In this document: positions 1 through 7,340 of the stretch, in pieces
Layout of the letters: the number at the start of each line of letters is the position of its first letter
Numbering within the stretch: position 1 is the first letter of the stretch
Assembly: GCA_028877005.1 (NCBI GenBank)
Contig: JAGWPI010000058.1
Location: forward strand, 1 to 16,702
DNA: 16,702 nt
Origin: Bacteroidota bacterium
GTDB lineage: Bacteria; Bacteroidota; Bacteroidia; Chitinophagales; Chitinophagaceae
Reading direction: 5' to 3'
Made by a program: the position numbers and the translations under genes
Notes under the pieces: model-generated
What the model saw: the letters and a program-made list of their open reading frames with translations, nothing else
Databases searched by the model: none
Told to the model about the DNA's origin: nothing

Positions 1-30
1 GAAAGTTTAACGAAACCCTATCTGTGTACC

Positions 31-174
31 TTATTTACTATTTACCATGCTACCGGCAAATAAACCCAAAGCCAACCCTATTACCAGTCCTATTTTCACA
101 TTCTTAATCAAAAACCCTAATGCTATACCAATCAATAATACCGTAAAAAAGCCAATTTTTTTTCTGGGATGCAT
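31..174 (-). CDS. small two-helix membrane protein, 47 residues
   Basis: This small reading frame starts with ATG 2 bases after the TAA stop of the PIG-L deacetylase and ends with TAA. The product begins MHPRKK, a positively charged N-terminus, followed by two short hydrophobic segments (about residues 8-23 and 28-43) separated by the basic turn KNVK. Both segments are rich in glycine (GIALG, GLALG), the pattern of tightly packed membrane helices, so an inner-membrane hairpin with both ends in the cytoplasm is the natural model. No Shine-Dalgarno sequence is visible; translation is probably coupled to the deacetylase. I do not recognise a family and cannot give a function. The near-zero spacing, the intact frame and the coherent hydrophobic pattern argue that it is real. 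It could still be a chance frame, since AT-rich DNA often encodes hydrophobic peptides. Confidence 0.55.
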   Translation of the reverse strand: MHPRKKIGFFTVLLIGIALGFLIKNVKIGLVIGLALGLFAGSMVNSK

Positions 175-176
175 GA

Positions 177-2720
177 TTAAAGTTGGTGTTTGGGTAAAGC
201 AATCAGGTTAGCCAATAATTTATATGCACCGGGCACACCGGCTGGCAATTGCCGAAACAATACCAAACTTACATAAGCCACATTGCCTTTTCCATAAGGG
301 GCTATTAACAAACTGCCGGAAGAAGGGGCTTCTCCGCTATCGTGCATGCTTAGCGGGGCTTCAAAATGGCTGTCTTTGGGCTGTGCCTGGTAAGTACTGC
401 GCTCTTGTACCCACCCTTCAAAATCGTGGGCAGTAATGGTATTGGGATAGTTTAATACACTGTGTTTGGGCAATAAAAATTTTACGGGGGCTTGTTCTTC
501 AGTTACTCTAGGGCTACCATTTACCTCAAAAGCATAAGGACCGGCTTTTACCGGCTTGTTATTGATGTAATTACTCTTAAAATACTGAATAATGAAATTA
601 CCCCCATTGTAAATGTAACGATTGAACACATCATTTTTGGTAGTGAGGAATTCATGAATATTATATGCCCGAATACCAATAATAACGGCATCAAATTGAC
701 GAAGTTTTTCATCGGTAATATCTTGTTCTTGTAACACCTGCACTTCATACCCTAATTGCTGTATAGCATCGGGCAGTTTATCGCCTGCACCGGCTATATA
801 AGCCACCTTTGTTCCTACCACTTTTATAGGCTCGGTAATTACTTTTACACTATCTGTATAAAAATAGTGGATATTGGGTATATGGCTATAGGCTATCTTC
901 TTTACATTTAAGTGGTAGGTCATCTCCTTTCCTTGTATAGGTAAAGCAACCGTAGGTTGAAGGAGCGGCTTATCCTGCGCATGAAATACCTGCTGTAAGG
1001 GCACAGTCCATAGATAACTTTTACCGTTTTCAAAGTTAAGCAGGGTATCTTTTTGTGCCACAACGGCTTGGCCTTGTTGTAAGTGAAATTGTACGGGTAC
1101 AGATGCTGCCGAAAAATTGGCCTGCAATTGTACATTCAAAATAGTAGGTGTAACCGGCTTTCCTGCTCGTTCTACATTACTTAAAACCACATTGGGTTGT
1201 ATACTTACCGTAACGGGTGGCGTTACAACAAAGGGTTGGTACACTTCTCCCCTTACCGGATCTACGTATTTGTATTGTACTGCTTTATGTAGGGTGAATG
1301 ATACATCGGCAATAGTAAATGTAAAATCGGCAGTGTAAGCAGGCGGACTTTCGGGTTTGCCAATAAGGGTTTGGTCATTCACTGTAAACATGCCTACATT
1401 TTCCATAGGATGCACCAGCCAATAGGGCTGCGACACCGGTTGATGAAGCGCCACCGGAAACCTGTGCTCAAAAACTGTATTATCATTAACAGATAAAGAT
1501 TGCTGAAGGGTGGTATCAAACAATAGATGTTGGTTACTCATTAACCTAATTTGTTTTAGTTGTACTGCAGCAGGTAACCGCTTATTAACAAAAAACTGCA
1601 ACTGCATAGACTGTCCTTCAACGGCATATTCACTACTACTGGTGGCTTCTGCCATTAATCCGCTACAGTTGGCCATTAGTTGCACCACTTCTTGTAATTT
1701 CTCTTTTGTCCAGTTATTTTGCTCCGGCAAGTTTTGTATGGCGTGGTAAATAGATACCAAGGCCGGTAAAGCATATTCGGGATGCTGAATAGAATAATTG
1801 TTTAATAGGGCATTGATTTGTTGGGTAATGGCAGCACCGCCTTTTATGCGGCTCCAGGTGGTATTAATGCCATCCATTAAGGTACTATCGGGTGGGGTAC
1901 CTCCGGTGGTGGTAAAATATTCAGTAATACTACCTTCCCTTCTAGGCCTGCCTTCACCCTGACTTTTGTGCATACTTCGGGCCTCACCACCAATCTCGCC
2001 ATAACTTTCGCCTAGTAATGGGTTATAACCGCCTACTTCAATTTTTAACTGATCATTAGCCGTGGTATTAATACTGCCAAAATTATAAGTGTTCCATAAA
2101 ATACGTTTGGCCTGCCAGGGTTTTACGCCATAGGCAAATTGCTCGGGAAATTGGGTGGGGTCGGCAGCGGCGGTAAAAGCCTCATTGGCCAAAATGGCCG
2201 AAGCCCAATGGTGACCATGTCCGGCACGCTTATCGCGGGGGAAACGGGTAATAATAACATCGGGTTGGTATTGGCGAATTACCCATACAATATCGGCCAA
2301 CACTTTGTTTTTGTCCCAAATATGCAAGGCCTCATTGGCACTTTTACTAAAACCAAATTCAAATGCCCTACTAAAGTATTGTCCGCTGCCATCTATTCGG
2401 CGGGCAGCCAATAATTCCTCTGTTCTTATTAAGCCCAACTCAAAGCCCTGCTCATCCCCAATTAAATTTTGTCCGCCATCGCCCCTGGTTAAACTTAAGT
2501 AGGCTGTTCTGTACAAAGCGCCTTTTGCTAAATAGGGCAATAAGGTATTGTTCTCATCATCCGGATGTGCTGCTATATACAACACACTGCCCAATACATT
2601 TAATTTTTTTATTTGCAGGTAAATAGCTGCGCTGTTTTCAATAGGTGGATTTTGTGCATGTAAAGTATGGCTGAAACCAATGCCATATAAGCACAACAAA
2701 AAATAAATAATAGTACGCAT
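177..2720 (-). CDS. secreted PIG-L (LmbE) family deacetylase with C-terminal GATase-like domain
   Basis: The 847-residue product is a predicted zinc-dependent N-acetyl (GlcNAc-type) deacetylase acting outside the inner membrane. Residues 1-22 form a signal peptide with a cleavage site after HA. The PIG-L/LmbE domain follows: the metal motif AHPDDE at 51-56 (His52, Asp55), the segment TRGDGGQN at 78-85, and a second His cluster GHGHH at 167-171. The middle, about 340-620, looks like all-beta, immunoglobulin-like material. Residues from about 636 to the end (VAYIAGAGDKLPDAI, then DAVIIGIRAYN) resemble the class I glutamine amidotransferase-like fold found at the C-terminus of large Bacteroidota PIG-L proteins; I see no catalytic Cys-His pair there, so it may bind ligand rather than catalyse. 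The natural sugar substrate cannot be read from the sequence. A 47-residue membrane protein follows at once and is probably co-transcribed. Confidence 0.9.
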   Translation of the reverse strand: MRTIIYFLLCLYGIGFSHTLHAQNPPIENSAAIYLQIKKLNVLGSVLYIAAHPDDENNTLLPYLAKGALYRTAYLSLTRGDGGQNLIGDEQGFELGLIRTEELLAARRIDGSGQYFSRAFEFGFSKSANEALHIWDKNKVLADIVWVIRQYQPDVIITRFPRDKRAGHGHHWASAILANEAFTAAADPTQFPEQFAYGVKPWQAKRILWNTYNFGSINTTANDQLKIEVGGYNPLLGESYGEIGGEARSMHKSQGEGRPRREGSITEYFTTTGGTPPDSTLMDGINTTWSRIKGGAAITQQINALLNNYSIQHPEYALPALVSIYHAIQNLPEQNNWTKEKLQEVVQLMANCSGLMAEATSSSEYAVEGQSMQLQFFVNKRLPAAVQLKQIRLMSNQHLLFDTTLQQSLSVNDNTVFEHRFPVALHQPVSQPYWLVHPMENVGMFTVNDQTLIGKPESPPAYTADFTFTIADVSFTLHKAVQYKYVDPVRGEVYQPFVVTPPVTVSIQPNVVLSNVERAGKPVTPTILNVQLQANFSAASVPVQFHLQQGQAVVAQKDTLLNFENGKSYLWTVPLQQVFHAQDKPLLQPTVALPIQGKEMTYHLNVKKIAYSHIPNIHYFYTDSVKVITEPIKVVGTKVAYIAGAGDKLPDAIQQLGYEVQVLQEQDITDEKLRQFDAVIIGIRAYNIHEFLTTKNDVFNRYIYNGGNFIIQYFKSNYINNKPVKAGPYAFEVNGSPRVTEEQAPVKFLLPKHSVLNYPNTITAHDFEGWVQERSTYQAQPKDSHFEAPLSMHDSGEAPSSGSLLIAPYGKGNVAYVSLVLFRQLPAGVPGAYKLLANLIALPKHQL

Positions 2721-2863
2721 AAGTTATTGTTGCTAATGGTATAAATCAATTTATTCATTGCCCAAAAGGGGGCTTTTTTCTCCTGCCCATGCATGAAAGG
2801 GTACGAAGATAATTGAACCATTTAAAAAAATAGCAGATAAGGTGATGAATGGTGCAAGTACTG

Positions 2864-3946
2864 CTACACCGGTTTATCTGCCATCTTAGCGTGCAGGCTA
2901 CCCGCCAATAAAGCATTGGCCGCCCGGTATCCGGCTTCTACTGCCCCATCCATATAACCACCGTAATGCCCGGCAGTTTCTGCACCTGCCCACCACAATT
3001 GTTGTTGGTAATACGATTGGGCATATAAGGGATGGCCATTGTTTTGGTGGGGCGATAGCCTTAATTGTTCGGCATTACAACCTATGTATTCATCCCACCA
3101 AATGGCATCGGTATAGGAAAGGTAATTAGCTGCAGGTGCCCCAAAATATTGCACCAGTTGTTGTATAACAGCATCTTTGCGTTGCATATCTGTTAGTTGC
3201 TGTGCAGCCGGTGATAAAAATCCTTTTAAAGCTACATACTGTCCGGTTACATCAGTATGGTCATATACTTCTACCGCCGGCCCTTTATCACTAAATATAC
3301 TGCTGATGGGTTGTTCATTCTTCCAGAAAGGAGTGGCATATTCCACCGCAAATTTTATAGAGCCATTCATCCAAGTTTGTGTTTGTAACATTACCTGCCA
3401 AAGTAGTGATGGCAAAGGCGGGGTAAACTGTATTTGATGGGCAGCTAATTGGGGTGGTAAGGCCAAAATAACTGCATCTGCCGTATAGGTGGTTCCCTGC
3501 CGGGTGGTAAGGGTAATGCCTTGCGGCTGATGGGTAATTTGCCGTATTGGGGTTTGGTAATGGATATGCTGTTCACCTACGGCAGCTACCAATGCTTTTA
3601 TTAGGGTACCGGTGCCACCGGCTATTCTAAAATAGGGCTCCGAATGCGGAGGCATGGTATATAGCTCCTGCACCCCCTGTGCCTCTACCAAGGCATAACC
3701 GCCCTGCCATTGCTGAAAGCGTTGCAGTTGAAGGGCTTGCATACATTGTTGCAAATACACATGTTGCGGACCAAACCAAGTGGCGCCCATTTCCATAGGG
3801 GTTCCTCGCTTACCTGTTACTGTTTTTATTCTGCCACCCGCTGTTGCCTTGGCCTCTACAACTACTACGGCTATACCTGCTTGCTGCAACTGCCATGCTG
3901 CCGTTAATCCGCTTAATCCTGCACCTATTATGGCTACTTTTTTCAT
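2864..3946 (-). CDS. compact FAD-dependent amine oxidase-like oxidoreductase
   Basis: The product is 360 residues, short for the flavin amine oxidase (MAO/polyamine oxidase) family, which usually has 430-500. The N-terminus carries the dinucleotide-binding motif GAGLSG (8-13) with Glu31 at the end of the second strand to bind the ribose, then the GGR motif (37-39). The segment GATWFGPQH near residue 55 fits the family region that lines the flavin. The C-terminal FAD signature is present as WWAGAE (318-323) and MDGAVEAG (332-339). There is no Cys in the SGGCY context used by monoamine oxidases for covalent flavin, so FAD should be bound non-covalently. No signal peptide is visible, so it is probably cytoplasmic. 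Substrate is unknown: an amine, an amino acid, or a carotenoid/protoporphyrin-like compound are all possible in this superfamily. It stands upstream of the PIG-L gene across a 143-base gap and need not share its function. Confidence 0.85.
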   Translation of the reverse strand: MKKVAIIGAGLSGLTAAWQLQQAGIAVVVVEAKATAGGRIKTVTGKRGTPMEMGATWFGPQHVYLQQCMQALQLQRFQQWQGGYALVEAQGVQELYTMPPHSEPYFRIAGGTGTLIKALVAAVGEQHIHYQTPIRQITHQPQGITLTTRQGTTYTADAVILALPPQLAAHQIQFTPPLPSLLWQVMLQTQTWMNGSIKFAVEYATPFWKNEQPISSIFSDKGPAVEVYDHTDVTGQYVALKGFLSPAAQQLTDMQRKDAVIQQLVQYFGAPAANYLSYTDAIWWDEYIGCNAEQLRLSPHQNNGHPLYAQSYYQQQLWWAGAETAGHYGGYMDGAVEAGYRAANALLAGSLHAKMADKPV

Positions 3947-4316
3947 ATTGATGGGTTCTTTTTGGGGGGGTTACTGTTTACATTTGCCTGCACCCTTCTG
4001 AGGGGTGCACTTTGTACTGCAAAGAAAAGCTACATTTATTGCATTTTGGTTTGCCGTATAACCCCCTCTTTGAAATAATGACCGATGTTTGAAAGGGTAA
4101 ACATATCAACCGGTGTTTTCGTTGTACAAAAAAGGAACTTTGATGCATACGAGTGCATGAGGCAATTAGCCTAAAAAGGGAAAAAACGATTAGACCATAT
4201 TAGTAGCCAATGGTGGGGTAATAGAAAAAATTGATACACAAAAGAATGGGGAAACTCGTAGCTTCGAGCAGTAAAAAATATATAGTTATTTTAAATAATT
4301 TCAAACATTTGAATAC
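3947..4316. other. divergent intergenic region between FAD oxidoreductase and Gfo/Idh gene
   Basis: This 370-base gap separates two divergent genes and must hold a promoter for each. I find no perfect TAnnTTTG box on either strand. The best plus-strand match is GAACTTTG at 4135-4142 (one mismatch), without a correctly spaced TTTG. Nothing here looks like a protein gene, and no tRNA or structured RNA was recognised. A hairpin-forming inverted repeat at 3989-4009 is listed separately. A smaller one, ATGCA/TGCAT, lies around 4143-4158. Confidence 0.6.
3989..4009. repeat. inverted repeat in the leader region of the FAD oxidoreductase
   Basis: TGCACCC at 3989-3995 is repeated inverted as GGGTGCA at 4003-4009. 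With one G-T pair and one T-A pair the stem extends to 9 base pairs around a 3-base loop. It lies 43-63 bases upstream of the FAD oxidoreductase start codon. There is no T-run on either side, so it is not an intrinsic terminator. It could be an operator or a leader hairpin; that is inference. Confidence 0.4.
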
Positions 4317-5378
4317 ATGAAGGCACCCATCAGGACAGCTTTGCTTTCTTTCGGTATGAGTGGCAAAGTATTTCATGCGCCATTTATAGAGGCACATCCC
4401 GGTTATGAATTAGTAGGTGCTTGGGAAAGAAGTAAGCAGCAAATACAGCAAATATATCCACATACCAAAAGCTATGCTACTTTAGCGGAATTGTTGGCAG
4501 ATTCAATTGATTTGGTAATTGTGAATACACCCAACGAAACGCATTATACCTATGCACGTGAAGCCTTATTGGCCGGAAAGCATGTGGTACTAGAAAAACC
4601 CATTACCGTTACAACGGCAGAGGCGTTGGCTTTAAAAGATTTGGCACTGCAACAACAGAAAATAGTTTGTCCCTACCAAAACAGACGCTATAACAGCGAT
4701 TATTTAACCACCAAGCGGGTTATTGAATCGGGGGTGTTGGGGCAAATTGTAGAAATGGAATTACGGTTTGATCGGTATGCACCGCACCTAAGCTCAAAAG
4801 CGCACAAAGAAACCGGTAAACCGGGCACAGGGGTATTATACGATTTGGGTTCGCATTTAATTGATCAGGCACTACAGTTGTTTGGCCAACCGGAGGCATT
4901 GTTTGCCGATATTGCTGTTACACGACCCGGCTCTGTAATAGATGATTATTTTGAACTGCTGCTGTATTATCCCCATCATCGGGTTAGGTTAAAGAGTGGT
5001 TATTTTGTGCGAGAGCCTTTACCGGGCTATATTGTGTTTGGTATGGCAGGTAGTTTTTTAAAATCGAAAGCAGATGTGCAGGAGAATCATTTAATAGAAG
5101 GATTAAAACCGAATACACCTGAATGGGGCATTGAGCCGGTATCGGAACAAGGTTTGTTGCATACCGTGATAGATGGCCAAGTGATTCGTGAAAGAGTACC
5201 CACTGAAAAAGGGAATTACATGGGCTATTTTGATGCTTTGTATGAAGCTTTGGTACATCAGCAACCCCTACCCGTTACTATTGAGGAAAGTACGGCAGTG
5301 ATTCAACTGATTGAGAAAGCGTTTGAAAGCAACCAAAAAGGCTGCAAGGTTTGGCTTAATGCCACTGTGGCACCCTAA
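4317..5378 (+). CDS. Gfo/Idh/MocA family NAD(P)-dependent oxidoreductase
   Basis: The 353-residue product is a cytoplasmic sugar or inositol dehydrogenase of the Gfo/Idh/MocA type. The N-terminal Rossmann motif is FGMSGKVFHAPFI (12-24); this GxxGxxFHAP form is typical of the subgroup that includes the NADP-dependent scyllo-inositol dehydrogenase IolW (YvaA) of Bacillus and E. coli YdgJ. The catalytic EKP motif is at 93-95 (Lys94). The second catalytic segment is YDLGSHLIDQAL, with Asp176 and His180 in the usual D-x3-H arrangement. Length matches the family. The start is the first ATG in frame. The last 23 bases overlap the 3' end of the minus-strand zinc peptidase gene, and no terminator is visible between the two. 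An IolW-like polyol or inositol substrate is a guess from the N-terminal motif; the family is too broad to be sure. Confidence 0.88.
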   Translation: MKAPIRTALLSFGMSGKVFHAPFIEAHPGYELVGAWERSKQQIQQIYPHTKSYATLAELLADSIDLVIVNTPNETHYTYAREALLAGKHVVLEKPITVTTAEALALKDLALQQQKIVCPYQNRRYNSDYLTTKRVIESGVLGQIVEMELRFDRYAPHLSSKAHKETGKPGTGVLYDLGSHLIDQALQLFGQPEALFADIAVTRPGSVIDDYFELLLYYPHHRVRLKSGYFVREPLPGYIVFGMAGSFLKSKADVQENHLIEGLKPNTPEWGIEPVSEQGLLHTVIDGQVIRERVPTEKGNYMGYFDALYEALVHQQPLPVTIEESTAVIQLIEKAFESNQKGCKVWLNATVAP

Positions 5379-6162
5379 GCGCCATGCCTGTTGCCTGTGC
5401 AGGATCTTGGTGGAATATTTGCTGTAATAAGGCATATAATTGCGGATGATGCTGCTGAAACAACTGTGGCTGGGTAAAAAAATATTCACTTACTACTGCT
5501 AAAAACTCAGCCTGATTTGTAGCCCCGTATATATTAATATCGCTATGTCCGGCCTGCATCTCTTGTATGGTTTGATGCATGAATTGAATCCAGGGTAATA
5601 CATAAGGTTTAGCTAACAAGCTTTCCGGAATACCATCGGTTGCACCATCGGCTTTGTCTAATAAATGTACAAATTCATGTATACCGGTATTGCTCTTGGT
5701 GTTTTCATTCATAAAACCATCCCTTAGTGCTTGTTGCGATAAAATCATGATTTGGTTTAAAGTGCCGGAACCTACCATGCCCAATACATCACGGTTCAAA
5801 CCTTCTAATTGAAAGGTATTTTCTTCAAATGCATTGGGATATAACAAAATATGTTGCAGGTTATAATAATGCCAATGCGGGAAACCCCAAATGGGTATAA
5901 TGGCACTGCTGCCTATCAATACCCTATCTAAATCGGTTAAAGTGGTTTTTACCGGATGGATATGTACATATTGCAAAAAAATCATAACCCTTTTTTGAAA
6001 TAACTGCTGGTCGGCTACTGATAATTGCCGGTAAAAATGTACATGTTGCTGCAGTAGTTGTTGCCAGGCAACGGGCATGGGCTTGCTTTTTATAGAGCGG
6101 GGCCAAAATAGCAATAAGGCCACTACTATAATTGCTATTAAAATTAAGATAAAAGCCAACAT
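5356..6162 (-). CDS. membrane-anchored MtfA-type zinc peptidase (M90 family)
   Basis: The 268-residue product starts with one hydrophobic helix (residues 2-20, MLAFILILIAIIVVALLLFW) and basic residues after it, so it should be tethered to the inner membrane with the catalytic domain in the cytoplasm. The zinc motif HEFVH is at 162-166, followed by LLDKADG, the signature of the MtfA/M90 family. The downstream segment QAEFLAVVSEYFF (217-229) should supply the third, glutamate, zinc ligand. E. coli MtfA itself has no membrane helix; it binds the repressor Mlc and so affects the glucose PTS. A different target is likely in Bacteroidota, which generally lack that circuit. Its 3' end overlaps the Gfo/Idh gene on the other strand by 23 bases. 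A terminator hairpin sits 22 bases upstream of its ATG, so its expression may depend on read-through from the transaldolase gene or on a promoter I cannot see. Confidence 0.85.
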   Translation of the reverse strand: MLAFILILIAIIVVALLLFWPRSIKSKPMPVAWQQLLQQHVHFYRQLSVADQQLFQKRVMIFLQYVHIHPVKTTLTDLDRVLIGSSAIIPIWGFPHWHYYNLQHILLYPNAFEENTFQLEGLNRDVLGMVGSGTLNQIMILSQQALRDGFMNENTKSNTGIHEFVHLLDKADGATDGIPESLLAKPYVLPWIQFMHQTIQEMQAGHSDINIYGATNQAEFLAVVSEYFFTQPQLFQQHHPQLYALLQQIFHQDPAQATGMALRVPQWH

Positions 6163-6183
6163 AAAAAGGGGAATTAAAGGTGC

Positions 6184-6217
6184 AAAAAAAATCTACACAC
6201 CGGGCATGTAGATTTTT
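6184..6217 (-). terminator. intrinsic terminator downstream of the transaldolase gene
   Basis: An 11-base-pair stem (6187-6197 with 6207-6217, core ATCTACA/TGTAGAT) encloses a 9-base GC-rich loop. Read on the minus strand it ends in a run of eight T (6191-6184), the classic intrinsic terminator layout. It starts 24 bases after the transaldolase stop. On the plus strand the T-run is only five long, so it acts mainly on minus-strand transcripts. It ends only 21 bases ahead of the zinc peptidase ATG. Confidence 0.75.
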
Positions 6218-6240
6218 GTATACCATCATTTGGTATTGAC

Positions 6241-6891
6241 TTACATTTTTTTAGCATCTTCTAAAAACTTAGCCAAGCCTATATCGGTTAAAGGATGTTT
6301 TAATAATCCCAGAATGGAATCTAAGGGACAAGTACAAACATCAGCACCGGCTTCTGCACACTTCACAATGTGTAAAGAGCTGCGAATAGAGGCGGCCAAT
6401 ATTTCAGTTTCAAAGCCTTGCAGGGTATAAATATGGGCAATTTGTGCAATTAGTTCTACCCCATCCCAATTGGTATCGTCAATACGTCCAATAAAAGGGG
6501 AAACATATTTGGCACCGGCTTTTGCGGCCAAAATAGCCTGACCGGCAGAAAATACCAGGGTGCAATTGGTTTTAATACCATTATCGGTAAACCATTTAAT
6601 GGCTTTAACACCATCTTTAATCATGGGTACTTTTACCACAATGTTGGGGTGTATGGCAGCTAATTTTTTGCCTTCTGCAATAATGCCATCAAAATCGGTA
6701 GAAAATACTTCAGCACTAATATCGCCATCTACCATTTCACAAATGGTTTTATAATGGTTCATAATGGCCTCATTGCCTTTTACACCTTCTTTGGCCATTA
6801 AAGAGGGATTGGTGGTAACACCATCTAAAATACCCAAATCATTGGCTTCTTTTATTTGAGCAAGATTGGCGGTATCAATAAAAAATTTCAT
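6241..6891 (-). CDS. small (TalC/FSA-type) transaldolase
   Basis: The 216-residue protein is a member of the short transaldolase/fructose-6-phosphate aldolase family, usual length 212-220. It starts with [10 protein letters not shown] and has TTNPSL at 26-31. Asp6, the Schiff-base lysine Lys87 (in VVKVPM) and SPFIGRIDD at 131-139 form the active-site barrel. The two residues that separate the activities both point to transaldolase: Glu61 in SAEV where FSA has Gln, and Phe133 in SPF where FSA has the catalytic Tyr131 (E. coli TalB F178Y is known to gain FSA activity). The predicted reaction is transfer of dihydroxyacetone between fructose 6-phosphate and erythrose 4-phosphate in the non-oxidative pentose phosphate pathway, in the cytoplasm. 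The gene lies 72 bases downstream of the SRP RNA gene, from which it is separated by a terminator, and is followed by its own terminator. Confidence 0.9.
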   Translation of the reverse strand: MKFFIDTANLAQIKEANDLGILDGVTTNPSLMAKEGVKGNEAIMNHYKTICEMVDGDISAEVFSTDFDGIIAEGKKLAAIHPNIVVKVPMIKDGVKAIKWFTDNGIKTNCTLVFSAGQAILAAKAGAKYVSPFIGRIDDTNWDGVELIAQIAHIYTLQGFETEILAASIRSSLHIVKCAEAGADVCTCPLDSILGLLKHPLTDIGLAKFLEDAKKM

Positions 6892-6956
6892 GGTAAACTA
6901 TTTAAAAATTGAACAATAGTGGGAAGAATGGATATAATAAAAGAACTTTATCCAAT

Positions 6957-6970
6957 AAAAAAAGGCAGGC
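6957..6970 (-). terminator. terminator formed by the SRP RNA terminal helix and a T-run
   Basis: The 3' strand of the SRP RNA closing helix (GCCTGCC, 6970-6964) is followed directly by seven T (6963-6957) on the minus strand. The RNA's own end helix thus serves as the terminator stem, as is common for short stable RNAs. Confidence 0.7.
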
Positions 6971-7058
6971 TACTCACATCGCACCGCTACAACCGCTTAT
7001 CCTTGCTGCATTCCTGCCCTGGGGAGGTTCAGCAGGAGCTGGTCGTGTAAGACCTGCC
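6964..7058 (-). ncRNA. ffs: signal recognition particle RNA (small bacterial 4.5S type)
   Basis: Read on the minus strand this is a roughly 95-base RNA whose 5' end GGCAGG pairs with its 3' end CCTGCC. The centre holds the universally conserved SRP domain IV core: CCAGG, then the GGAA tetraloop (7014-7011) closed by A-U, C-G and G-C pairs, then GCAGCAAGG, which forms the symmetric internal loop that binds the M domain of Ffh. The following GGATAAGCGG and GGTGCGATGTGAGTAGCC match the 3' arm I know from Bacteroidota SRP RNAs. The RNA works with Ffh and FtsY to target nascent membrane proteins to the translocon. A perfect -7 box lies just upstream and a T-run directly follows. There is no Alu domain, as in most non-Firmicutes bacteria. 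Confidence 0.9.
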
Positions 7059-7063
7059 GGTTG

Positions 7064-7071
7064 CAAATGTA
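7064..7071 (-). promoter_or_regulatory. -7 box of the SRP RNA promoter
   Basis: On the minus strand this reads TACATTTG, a perfect match to the Bacteroidota -7 consensus TAnnTTTG. It ends 5 bases before the predicted 5' end of the SRP RNA, the expected distance to a transcription start. No clear TTTG -33 box is seen; the best is a TGTTC 20 bases upstream. Confidence 0.7.
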
Positions 7072-7340
7072 CAATAACTAATTAAATTTTTGAACATCAT
7101 TTTTAAGAATAGTTGTCAACACCCCTGCCAATGGTAACATACCTTAGCTATAAGCATATCTACTTTTTATTATGAATAAAATACAAAAAAAGTAGGTACA
7201 TTATTTTGAAAAAAAAGTAATTTTGCATCATTGCATTGTATCCATAGGCATTACGTTGGATAATAATGCCACAACTACTGCATTCACCATTACCCAATAC
7301 AAAAAAATAATTTTTTTGAATTATCTTTTATTGTGTGGTA
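7072..7340. other. intergenic region between SRP RNA and the glycosyltransferase gene
   Basis: This 269-base, strongly AT-rich stretch lies between two divergent transcription units. It holds one perfect plus-strand -7 box, TAATTTTG at 7218-7225, but no TTTG at the right distance upstream, and it would give a leader of about 110 bases. I see no convincing protein gene or structured RNA in it. Confidence 0.45.

Noticed and set aside
2760..2779. Hairpin GCCC/GGGC followed by six T, like an intrinsic terminator
   Set aside because: The T-run follows on the plus strand, where no gene is read into it; both flanking genes lie on the minus strand, so it has no transcript to stop.
2804..2811. Minus-strand TATCTTCG as a -7 box for the PIG-L gene
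   Set aside because: One mismatch to TAnnTTTG and no TTTG or TTG 19-20 bases upstream; too weak to list as a promoter.
4135..4142. GAACTTTG as a -7 box for the Gfo/Idh gene
   Set aside because: First position is wrong and the upstream spacing has no -33 element; the leader would also be about 170 bases.
4141..4175. Short inverted repeats ATGCA/TGCAT and AGGC/GCCT as an RNA gene or terminator
   Set aside because: Stems of four to five pairs without a T-run are expected by chance in a gap of this size.
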